Of a stretch of DNA of 23,891 bases, positions 15,104 to 21,302 are shown piece after piece. The stretch spans positions 1-23,891 of the forward strand of contig JAZNNH010000086.1 of NCBI GenBank assembly GCA_045580105.1, in the 5' to 3' direction. Every line of letters starts with the position of its first letter. The stretch's first letter is position 1. The notes below the pieces were generated by a model, which had not been told where the DNA came from, searched no databases, and worked only from the letters and a program-made list of their open reading frames with translations. A program made the position numbers and the translations under genes. This DNA comes from RGIG5579 sp045580105 (GTDB lineage: Bacteria; Bacillota; Clostridia; Oscillospirales; SIG627).

Positions 15104-15412
15104 ATGAGCGAAAAAGAATTGGAATTTCAAGACGATTTGGAACCCGATCGCGTGACCCTGACCGACGAAGAAGGGGTGGAAAGAGAATTTGACATCATCG
15201 GAACCTTGGAGATGGACGGCAACCAGTATTTTGCACTGGTCGCAGTGGACGGAAACGAAGACGAGTACATCGTTTTGAAGGCCGTGGAAGAAAACGGCGA
15301 GGAAGTTCTCATCACCATTGACGATGACGACGAATTCGACAAAGTTGCCGATGCGTTCGACAACGAAATGATGGAAGAGTTCGATCTGGACGCTCCGGTC
15401 GAGGATAAATAA
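15104..15412 (+). CDS. Small acidic DUF1292 (YrzB-like) protein
   Basis: The 102-residue, strongly acidic protein has no signal or membrane segment. The pattern VTLTDEEGVEREFDIIGTLE, then YFALVAV...EYIVLKAVEENGEEVL, and an acidic tail (DDDDEFDKVADAFD) is that of the DUF1292 family, common and short in Firmicutes and of unknown function. ATG 15104 has GGAGGA upstream and a sigma-A promoter at 15026-15054. In many Firmicutes yrzB-type genes sit beside the Holliday-junction resolvase homologue or RNA metabolism genes. Here it is followed directly by a structured RNA, and the two may share a transcript ending at 15633. Confidence 0.85.
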   Translation: MSEKELEFQDDLEPDRVTLTDEEGVEREFDIIGTLEMDGNQYFALVAVDGNEDEYIVLKAVEENGEEVLITIDDDDEFDKVADAFDNEMMEEFDLDAPVEDK

Positions 15413-15415
15413 TTT
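15387..15415 (+). promoter_or_regulatory. Weak candidate promoter for the structured RNA
   Basis: TGGACG (15387-15392), a 17-bp spacer and TAATTT (15410-15415) lie across the DUF1292 stop codon and would start transcription near 15421, close to the 5' base of the RNA's closing helix. The hexamers are weak, so processing from the upstream transcript is an alternative. Confidence 0.3.
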
Positions 15416-15418
15416 TTT

Positions 15419-15593
15419 CCTGCCCTTCCCGTGATGGAGGCGATAATAAACCTACAAATTGAAATTGGAGCCCGACTTCTCGAAGCGGCTGCAGACCTCC
15501 CCGAATCGGGACGATGGGAGCACACAAGCAAGAGAGAGGGCCCCGCCCCTGGCTCGTGGGGTTTTTCATTTCCCTTCACACGGTTGCGGTGGG
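15419..15593 (+). ncRNA. Structured RNA, possibly 6S RNA
   Basis: A rod-like fold can be drawn by hand. The ends pair as CCTGCC (15419-15424) with GGTGGG (15588-15593). After a 4x4 internal loop, CCGTG-A-TGGAGG (15429-15440) pairs with CCTTCACACGG (15573-15583), 11 bp with one bulge. AAACC (15448-15452) pairs with GGTTT (15560-15564). Local hairpins form at 15476-15485 (CTTC/GAAG) and 15497-15520 (CTCCC/GGGAG). The about 175-nt length, closed double-stranded rod and large central purine-rich bubble fit 6S RNA, the polymerase-binding regulator, and the sequence resembles Firmicutes 6S from memory. No good coding frame explains the stretch: the overlapping 77-codon frame has no ribosome binding site. 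An intrinsic terminator follows 12 bases later. Confidence 0.55.
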
Positions 15594-15604
15594 TCACAAC
15601 AAAG

Positions 15605-15633
15605 AAAAAGCGTTGCATTTGCAACGCTTTTTT
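15605..15633. terminator. Bidirectional terminator after the structured RNA
   Basis: The arms AAGCGTTGCA (15608-15617) and TGCAACGCTT (15620-15629) are flanked by A-runs and T-runs that extend the pairing to 15605-15632. It serves both the plus-strand RNA and the convergent membrane-protein gene ending at 15661. Confidence 0.85.
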
Positions 15634-15660
15634 GTTTTTCATTGGGAAGGGTGGGCATTT

Positions 15661-16413
15661 TTAATTGGGAAGCGTGGGCGCGACCGGCACGGTGGCAAAA
15701 TCAACCGGTGCCGAGTCGGTCTGCGGATGGAACTGCATGCCCGGTGCAAGATCCTGACGGAAGGTCAGAACGTTTGCCGCGAGGGGCGCGGATTCTTCAA
15801 AGGTAAAGCAGTTCATTTTATCGGTGAAAAAGTCAACGGGCAGATACAAAACGTCGTCCTTTAAAAATACGTCCTCCTTCAGACAAACGCGCTCGCCGTT
15901 GACGATGGCGCCTTGACTGCCCAGATAAAAGGTGGCGTATTCTCCCGTGTCGCAAATCAAAAACGAGCGGGTCTGATAATCCCCGAATTGGCTGATTGCC
16001 ATATAGCGCTCCAAAAAGGTGATCGGCAGATACACCTTTCCGGCGAAATTGACCGCCTCCGCTTCGAGCTTGGCGTCTTGCTTGCGCTCGCCTTGGGTGA
16101 ACAAAAGCACGGGAAGCGCCTCCTCGTTTCCGTCGGAGCGACCGACAATGGAAAGTCCGACCCAGCACCAATAAAGCAGGGTGAACAAAAGTCCCGCGAC
16201 CAAGGAAAGGCGGAACAGGCGCGAGCGCCTTTCTTTGCGAATGCGTGCCTGACGGCGGGCTTCTTCGCGCTGCTTTTGCTGTTTTTCCCGACGAAGCTCG
16301 GCCATGCGGCGTCGCTCCTCCTGCGAGGGATGTGCGCCGTGCTCTCTCATGCGCTTTCCCGAAGGCACGCGAGGCGTTTGTCTTTGTGTGTTGCGTGGAA
16401 CCTGTCTTGGCAT
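15661..16413 (-). CDS. Single-pass membrane protein with a stalk-like extracytoplasmic domain, function unknown
   Basis: The 250-residue protein has three parts: a very basic Arg/Gln/Glu-rich cytosolic helix of about 60 residues (EERRRMAELRREKQQKQREE), one transmembrane helix (LFRLSLVAGLLFTLLYWCWV), and an outside domain of about 150 residues. In the outside domain VYLPITFLERYMAI and LYLPVDFFTDKMNCFTFEES recall the paired beta-hairpin units of copper-amine-oxidase-N-like stalk domains. Start ATG 16413 is chosen because AAGGAG lies just upstream; a start six codons earlier lacks one. No enzyme motif is seen. It is divergent from the two-component cluster, with a non-overlapping promoter pair, so a cell-envelope role is only an inference. 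Confidence 0.7.
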   Translation of the reverse strand: MPRQVPRNTQRQTPRVPSGKRMREHGAHPSQEERRRMAELRREKQQKQREEARRQARIRKERRSRLFRLSLVAGLLFTLLYWCWVGLSIVGRSDGNEEALPVLLFTQGERKQDAKLEAEAVNFAGKVYLPITFLERYMAISQFGDYQTRSFLICDTGEYATFYLGSQGAIVNGERVCLKEDVFLKDDVLYLPVDFFTDKMNCFTFEESAPLAANVLTFRQDLAPGMQFHPQTDSAPVDFATVPVAPTLPN

Positions 16414-16443
16414 GCCGCATCTCCTTATCACTGTCTTGTGTTC

Positions 16444-16472
16444 AGTATATCATATCCGATCTTGCGCGTAAA
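16444..16472 (-). promoter_or_regulatory. Promoter of the membrane-protein gene
   Basis: On the minus strand TTTACG (16467-16472), a 17-bp spacer and TATACT (16444-16449) with an extended TGA before the -10 box. Confidence 0.65.
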
Positions 16473-16572
16473 GCCCCAACGAAAAATTTTCTTTGCCCGC
16501 ACCGCCTCGCTGCTCATCCAACCTGCGTTTTCCCCGTTTCCTCCGCTTCGGGTGCCGAGAGCGAACTTTCTA

Positions 16573-16601
16573 TTGCTTTTTTTTAAAAAATATGTTACAA
16601 T
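16573..16601 (+). promoter_or_regulatory. Promoter of the two-component cluster
   Basis: TTGCTT (16573-16578), a 17-bp spacer made of a T-run then an A-run, and TACAAT (16596-16601). Transcription would start about 70 nt before the response-regulator ATG. Confidence 0.65.
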
Positions 16602-16676
16602 ATCGTGAAAAGTGGATTTTTATCCGATTCTTTCGGGTAAAAGGCGAAGCAAATTGCAGAAGAAAGGATTCTTGCC

Positions 16677-17363
16677 ATGGCAAACAAAATTCTGGTTGTG
16701 GACGACGATTTTAACATCTGCGAAGTATTGAAATTGTATTTGGAAAACGACGGGTACGAGGTCAAGTGTGCCGGTGACGGTACCGAAGCGCTCGATGCGT
16801 TCAAGATCTTTGAGCCCGATTTGGTTCTGCTTGACATTATGATGCCGAAAAAAGACGGCTGGCAGGTCTGCCGCGAGATCCGCGAACAGAGTGCAAAACC
16901 CATCATTATGCTCTCCGCCAAGGGCGAGGTGTTCGACAAGGTTTTGGGTCTGGAGCTGGGCGCAGACGACTTTATCATCAAGCCCTTTGATATGAAAGAG
17001 GTTGCCGCACGCATCAAGGCGGTGCTTCGCCGCTGCAACATCAGCGAAAACTTCAACAACGAGGACGTCATCAAATTTGACAACCTCGAAATCTCCAAAC
17101 AAAAATACGAGCTGAAATTGGCGGGAAAAGTGGTGGATATCCCCCCCAAGGAATTGGAGCTTCTCTTTTTCCTGACCTCCAATCACAACCGCGTTTTCAC
17201 GCGGGATCAGCTCCTTGATCGCGTTTGGGGCTTTGACTACGCAGGAGAATCCAGAACCGTTGACGTTCACGTCAAGCGCTTGAGAGAAAAGCTGGACGGC
17301 GTCAGCGATAAATGGATCCTGAAAACCGTTTGGGGCGTAGGATATAAATTCGAACTTCTTTGA
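16677..17363 (+). CDS. OmpR/PhoB-family response regulator
   Basis: The 228-residue regulator has a receiver domain with the acidic pocket Asp9-Asp11 (VVDDDF), phospho-acceptor Asp53 (LVLLDIMMP), Ser80 in the conserved Thr/Ser position and Lys102 (FIIKPFD). The C-terminal winged helix shows ELELLFFLTSNHNRVFTRDQ, LLDRVWGFDY and RTVDVHVKRLREKL, the DNA-binding helix pattern of the PhoB group. All signalling residues are intact. AAAGGA precedes ATG 16677. It is the first gene of the cluster. The kinase gene starts 108 bp downstream, behind a terminator-like hairpin, so the regulator should be made in excess over the kinase. Target genes are unknown. Confidence 0.95.
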   Translation: MANKILVVDDDFNICEVLKLYLENDGYEVKCAGDGTEALDAFKIFEPDLVLLDIMMPKKDGWQVCREIREQSAKPIIMLSAKGEVFDKVLGLELGADDFIIKPFDMKEVAARIKAVLRRCNISENFNNEDVIKFDNLEISKQKYELKLAGKVVDIPPKELELLFFLTSNHNRVFTRDQLLDRVWGFDYAGESRTVDVHVKRLREKLDGVSDKWILKTVWGVGYKFELL

Positions 17364-17410
17364 TTTTTTGACTTCTTCTGCCGCTAACGCAGGAAAGCAC
17401 GTTGATTTTA

Positions 17411-17448
17411 GCCCTGCGCTCTCGGTTTCGGGAACGCAGGGCTTTTTT
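17411..17448 (+). terminator. Intrinsic terminator between response regulator and kinase
   Basis: The arms GCCCTGCG (17411-17418) and CGCAGGGC (17435-17442) are followed by TTTTTT. No separate promoter for the kinase is obvious in the 23 bp left before its start, so this probably acts as a partial terminator within the operon. Confidence 0.75.
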
Positions 17449-17471
17449 GAAATACACGTTTTGAGGTCTTT

Positions 17472-18959
17472 ATGAAAAAACAGAAATTGACTTCGTATTA
17501 TTTTTTGTTTTTCCTCGCCTTTCTCTTGATTTTGACCGGTGTTTTCTTCTTTTATCGCAACTGGTCCGACTTTGTTGCCGAAAAGGAACAGAACACGGTT
17601 TTGGACAGCAGCGCGCACAATCTCAATCAGCAGATCACGGCGATGCTTACCCTGACCCATCAAGACTTTCAATATCTGTTGGAAGAAGAAGGCGTTCTTT
17701 TGTTTGATGCGCTGGAAGCCCAGCGCAACCGGCAGGATATGCATCTTTTTATCACCGATCACAACGGCAAAATTCAAACGGCGTCCTTCGGCGCGCCGCA
17801 CGGCACCCTTTCCGCCAGAAGCGTTTCCCTTGCCACGGACAAGGGGCGAGGGGGACAGAATTTTGTTTCGGATCTGGACGGCTTTTACCCCGAACAGAGA
17901 GTGTTTCGTGCCGTCGTGCTGGAAAAAGAGCATTCTCAGACCCATCGGCAAAGAGTCGGTCTCATCCTCATTTCTTTGCCCCAAAGCTTTACCAACACCG
18001 CGATGCAAAAGACCATCGACACGCTCTTTATCCTCTCCCTTGCCGCGCTTTTTCTTTTGGCGCTCGGGCTCTTTTGGATTCACGTGCGCTTTCTGCGCCC
18101 CCTGCACGCCCTCGATCGGGCATCCGAGGCCTTTGCCAAAGGCGATTTCTCCCTGCGGCTACCCGAGGAAAACAGCGGCAGCATCACGCCGATTTTCCGC
18201 ACGTATAATCAATTGATCGAAACGGTGGAAAAAAACGAGGCGGCTCGCCAAACGTTCGTTTCCAACATCTCCCACGATCTGCGCACGCCCCTGACGACCA
18301 TCAGCGGTTTTGTTCAGAATATGCTGCAGGGCACCATTCCCCCCGAGCGCCTGTCTCATTATTACAAAATCATTTTGGACGAGGTTGACCGACTGGGCCG
18401 TCTGGTGCAGACCCTTTTGGAAACCAGCCGGATGGCTTCGGGAGAAAGAAAATACAATTTTGCACCCATGGATCTTTGCGAATTGAGCCGCATTACCCTG
18501 CTCTCCTTTGAGAAGCGGCTGGAAGAAAAACAGATCGAAGTGATGTTCTTTTCTTCGCAGGATTCCATTTTCGTCCGTGCCGATCAGGACGCCATCCAGC
18601 AGGTCGTTTACAATCTGATGGACAACGCCATCAAATTCACGCCGCCCCAAGGGCGCCTGTCGTTGGAAATCGTCCAGCAGGAAAAAAAAGTGTTCTTTGC
18701 CATCACCAATTCCGGCGACGGCATTCCGGAAGAAGAATTGAGCAATCTCTTCGACCGCTTCTACAAATCCGACCGAAGCCGAGGACTGGATAAAAAAGGA
18801 ATGGGTCTGGGACTTTTCATTGCCAAGAGCATCATCAACGCACACGGTGAGGAGCTTTGGGTGGAAAGCAAGGTCGGCTCTTACACGCAATTTGTTTTCA
18901 GCTTGGAAGAGGTCAAACAAAAAACAAAGAAAATCAAATCCGTGAAGGATGAAGAATAA
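17472..18959 (+). CDS. Membrane sensor histidine kinase (HAMP-HisKA-HATPase)
   Basis: The 495-residue kinase has transmembrane helices at residues about 10-28 and 184-204, enclosing an extracytoplasmic sensor of about 155 residues, then a HAMP linker (about 206-258). The HisKA motif FVSNISHDLRTPLTTISGF places the phospho-acceptor at His268. The ATPase domain has the N box QVVYNLMDNAIKFTPPQG, the G1/F region DGIPEEELSNLFDRFYKSDR and the G2 box KGMGLGLFIAKSI, all intact. It should phosphorylate the preceding response regulator. The start is ATG 17472 with a modest GAGGT site. The next gene begins 12 bp after the stop, so the kinase and the trypsin-fold protein are tightly linked. The signal sensed cannot be told from the sequence. 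Confidence 0.95.
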   Translation: MKKQKLTSYYFLFFLAFLLILTGVFFFYRNWSDFVAEKEQNTVLDSSAHNLNQQITAMLTLTHQDFQYLLEEEGVLLFDALEAQRNRQDMHLFITDHNGKIQTASFGAPHGTLSARSVSLATDKGRGGQNFVSDLDGFYPEQRVFRAVVLEKEHSQTHRQRVGLILISLPQSFTNTAMQKTIDTLFILSLAALFLLALGLFWIHVRFLRPLHALDRASEAFAKGDFSLRLPEENSGSITPIFRTYNQLIETVEKNEAARQTFVSNISHDLRTPLTTISGFVQNMLQGTIPPERLSHYYKIILDEVDRLGRLVQTLLETSRMASGERKYNFAPMDLCELSRITLLSFEKRLEEKQIEVMFFSSQDSIFVRADQDAIQQVVYNLMDNAIKFTPPQGRLSLEIVQQEKKVFFAITNSGDGIPEEELSNLFDRFYKSDRSRGLDKKGMGLGLFIAKSIINAHGEELWVESKVGSYTQFVFSLEEVKQKTKKIKSVKDEE

Positions 18960-18971
18960 AGGAAACAAACC

Positions 18972-19874
18972 ATGCAAAACAAACCCGAACTTCCCTTTCT
19001 GCAAAACGAGGGGGATGAAGCAGAAATCAAACGCTACGGCGGCTATTCCGCGCGAATGCACTACGAGCAGAACAAAGAAAAAAGAAAAAAACGGCTCCGC
19101 ACGCTCCTGCAGCTGGTGCTGATCTTGGTTCTGTCCGTTTTTGCGGTCTTCGGAGCCGTTTCTCTGATCCGGGGTGACTTTTTCCGTGAAACGGCGCCCA
19201 ACACGTCGGAGGATTCCAACAGCATCAAGGTTCCCACGCAGCAAGAGCTCAGCCAAATCGTTTGGGAGCCGGAAAAAATGCTGGAGGAGGTGGACCTGTC
19301 CTTGGTCACCGTTCAGCTGACCGCCGCAGACGGCTCCCGCCGCTTTGGCTCCGGCTTTTTGATCGCAGAAGACTACGTCCTGTGCTCCACCACCCTGATC
19401 GACGCCGCGTCGAGCCAATGTGACATTTCGGCAAACACCGTAGAAGGCATTGGCTATTCGGCGAGCGTAGAAGCGGTGGTGAACGAGCTGGGAATGGCGC
19501 TTTTGCGACTGGATTCCTCGTTCGGCAACTCCCCCGTATCGGTGGGTAATTTTTCCTTTGTGGAGCGCGGAGAAACCCTCTTTGTGTGCGCTCCCTCCAA
19601 TACCAAGGAGTTTCCCGGCACCGCCCTTTCGGGCATTGCCGCTTCCACTGCCACCACCTTCAAAACCGACGTCAACGGCAAAAGCACGTCCGTTCCCGTT
19701 CTGTTTTTGGATATTGCCCCCAACGAATCCGTGTGGGGCGCGCCGGTGGTTGACGTCGCAGGAAACGTCATCGGCTTTTGTTCCCACGTGGTTCCCAGTC
19801 CCTTCGGCGACTTAATTCCGGTCGTTTCCATCCACGTTGTCTACACCATCGTCAACGAAATTCTGGGTGACTGA
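18972..19874 (+). CDS. Membrane-anchored trypsin-fold protein with the catalytic triad lost
   Basis: The 300-residue protein has a basic cytosolic N-terminus (about 1-43), one membrane helix (LLQLVLILVLSVFAVFGAVS, residues 45-64) and a DegP/HtrA-like trypsin-fold domain outside the cell (about 105-298). No PDZ domain follows. The fold is suggested by SGFLIAEDYVLCSTTLIDAA, GMALLRLDSS and WGAPVVDVAGNVIGF, which match the strands around the His, Asp and Ser of HtrA proteases. By hand alignment the three catalytic positions are Thr141 (for His), Gly174 (for Asp) and Trp255 (for Ser), so proteolysis is not expected. AAAGGAAA precedes ATG 18972, only 12 bp from the kinase. A role as ligand-binding or kinase-modulating partner is inference from position. 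Confidence 0.75.
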   Translation: MQNKPELPFLQNEGDEAEIKRYGGYSARMHYEQNKEKRKKRLRTLLQLVLILVLSVFAVFGAVSLIRGDFFRETAPNTSEDSNSIKVPTQQELSQIVWEPEKMLEEVDLSLVTVQLTAADGSRRFGSGFLIAEDYVLCSTTLIDAASSQCDISANTVEGIGYSASVEAVVNELGMALLRLDSSFGNSPVSVGNFSFVERGETLFVCAPSNTKEFPGTALSGIAASTATTFKTDVNGKSTSVPVLFLDIAPNESVWGAPVVDVAGNVIGFCSHVVPSPFGDLIPVVSIHVVYTIVNEILGD

Positions 19875-19888
19875 AAAGGAGATCCCTT

Positions 19889-21127
19889 ATGCAACTGAAC
19901 GATAACATCAAGCTCTTGCCGGAAACGGGGCTTTCCATCAAAAAACGAGTGGCTGAGTTTTTGGGTTCGTACCCTGACGCCACCTTGATCCGCCTCGATC
20001 AGGATTTGATGAATATGCCCCTGCCGACCATCGTGACCGAGGAAATGAAACGCGCGGTCGACGAGGTTGCCGCCCCCTTCGGGGAGCGCCTGTCCAGCCC
20101 TTGGTCGGGATACCGGAGCTTGAAAGAGAGCATCGTCAATCACTTGTCGAAGCGCGGAGTCGACGTTTCCGAAAACGACGTTTTCATCACGAGCGGGCTG
20201 GAAAGCACGCACGCGTGTCTGGCACAGCTCTTCGGCCCGGAAAACAACGTCCTTTTGCCCGATCCCTGCCAGCGCAATCTTTCGGAGCTGCATCGCTGCT
20301 TGGGCAGAAGTCTTGCTTTTGTCCGCGCAACCCCCGAAAACAATTTCATTCCCTTGCCCGACACCTCAAACGAGGATCTGATCTACCTTGCCTCTCCCTG
20401 TCCGGTGACCGGTGTGGCAATGGATCGCGAAAGTATGCAAAAATGGATCGATTGGGCGAACGAAAACGACAGCGTGATCGTTCACGACGCGTCCCTTTCC
20501 GAATACGTCGACGACGAGCGATACCCCCGCTCCATTTATGAGATCGAGGGGGCAAAAAACTGCGCCATTGAGGTGTTTTCCTTCGAAAAGGGCTACGGCG
20601 TGCGCGAACTGAAAATCGCTTACGTCATCATTCCCGCCGCGCTGATGCGCCAAGACACCCGCATCCGCGATCTTTGGTGCGCCCGTCAGCCGGCAACCGC
20701 CACCCCGCCGAGCTTTGTGATGCAGCGCGCCGCGCAAATGCTCTTTTCTCCCGAAGCGGCGGAAAGCACGAAAAAACTGATCCATCGCATCAAAAAAGTC
20801 GCCTTCACCCTCTCCCAAGGCCTCACGGACGCCGGCATTCCCAACGTGGGAAGCAGCACCAGCCCCTTCATTTGGGCACAGTGTCCGCAGGAAAAGAGCG
20901 CGTGGAGTTATTTTGATACCTTGCTGGAGCAAGCGGGCATCGTGGTCTCCCCCGGCTCTCTTTACGGCTACGGGGGCGAGCGCTTTTTCCGTCTGACCGC
21001 GTTCGGAATGCCCGACGAAGCGCAGGAAGCCGTTCGGCGCATCGCCTCTCTCCTAAACCGCCCTCCGGTGCAGGAAACCGAGCCGCCTTCTGCCGAACAA
21101 ACGGCAAAAATGCTCTTTTCTGAATAG
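19889..21127 (+). CDS. Divergent class I/II (fold type I) aminotransferase, DapL-like
   Basis: The 412-residue protein follows the LL-diaminopimelate aminotransferase pattern closely in places (SIYEIEGAKNCAIEVFSFEK, FFRLTAFG, SPFIWAQCP...WSYFDTLLEQAGIVVSPGS). The PLP Schiff-base lysine is present as Lys234, Asp200 (PLP nitrogen partner) is kept and the substrate-carboxylate Arg near 367 is kept. However, the NNPTG motif is PCPVTG (Asn to Pro172), the cofactor Tyr after Asp200 is Leu203, the Arg eight residues after the lysine is Lys242 and the DPVYPVY loop is DPCQRNL. It may still bind PLP with altered chemistry, or be a regulatory relative. AAGGAG precedes ATG 19889, 14 bp after the trypsin-fold gene, in the same operon. 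The stop codon is TAG. Confidence 0.75.
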   Translation: MQLNDNIKLLPETGLSIKKRVAEFLGSYPDATLIRLDQDLMNMPLPTIVTEEMKRAVDEVAAPFGERLSSPWSGYRSLKESIVNHLSKRGVDVSENDVFITSGLESTHACLAQLFGPENNVLLPDPCQRNLSELHRCLGRSLAFVRATPENNFIPLPDTSNEDLIYLASPCPVTGVAMDRESMQKWIDWANENDSVIVHDASLSEYVDDERYPRSIYEIEGAKNCAIEVFSFEKGYGVRELKIAYVIIPAALMRQDTRIRDLWCARQPATATPPSFVMQRAAQMLFSPEAAESTKKLIHRIKKVAFTLSQGLTDAGIPNVGSSTSPFIWAQCPQEKSAWSYFDTLLEQAGIVVSPGSLYGYGGERFFRLTAFGMPDEAQEAVRRIASLLNRPPVQETEPPSAEQTAKMLFSE

Positions 21128-21169
21128 TTTTTCCATATCTTTTGTGGAAAAGAAATAACATTCTTTCGT

Positions 21170-21195
21170 TTTTTTCGTCACAACTGACGAAAAAA
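21170..21195. repeat. Perfect 11-bp inverted repeat after the aminotransferase gene
   Basis: TTTTTTCGTCA (21170-21180) and TGACGAAAAAA (21185-21195) form a tight hairpin with a CAAC loop. No T-run follows on the plus strand, so as an intrinsic terminator it is imperfect. It may still help end the cluster transcript or serve as a dyad for the next promoter, 20 bp downstream. Confidence 0.5.
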
Positions 21196-21215
21196 GAGAA
21201 TTTGGGTGCTTTTCC

Positions 21216-21244
21216 TTGCAAAAAAGTAAGAAAAATTATATAAT
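21216..21244 (+). promoter_or_regulatory. Promoter of the large lipoprotein gene
   Basis: TTGCAA (21216-21221), a 17-bp spacer and a perfect TATAAT (21239-21244). Transcription starts near 21251, which rules out upstream in-frame start codons and fixes the start of the next gene at 21303. Confidence 0.8.
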
Positions 21245-21266
21245 TATGAAGACGAATTATCTCATC

Positions 21267-21287
21267 AGAAAGGGTTTACCCCTTTCT
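21267..21287 (+). promoter_or_regulatory. 5' leader hairpin just before the ribosome binding site
   Basis: AGAAAGGG (21267-21274) pairs with CCCTTTCT (21280-21287) around a 5-nt loop. It ends four bases before the AGGAGG site (21291-21296), near the predicted 5' end of the mRNA. It may stabilise the transcript or influence translation of the abundant-looking lipoprotein. Confidence 0.5.
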
Positions 21288-21302
21288 TTCAGGAGGAATT
21301 TT

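Noticed and set aside
15431..15664. 77-codon plus-strand frame overlapping the structured RNA
   Set aside because: No ribosome binding site, and it would run through the RNA's helices and the terminator hairpin at 15605-15633.
18159..19787. 542-codon minus-strand frame opposite the kinase and trypsin-fold genes
   Set aside because: Spans the gap between two well-supported genes antisense, with no ribosome binding site or promoter.
21216..21302. Earlier in-frame start for the large lipoprotein
   Set aside because: The promoter at 21216-21244 starts transcription near 21251, and the added residues would sit before the signal peptide; ATG 21303 has the AGGAGG site.
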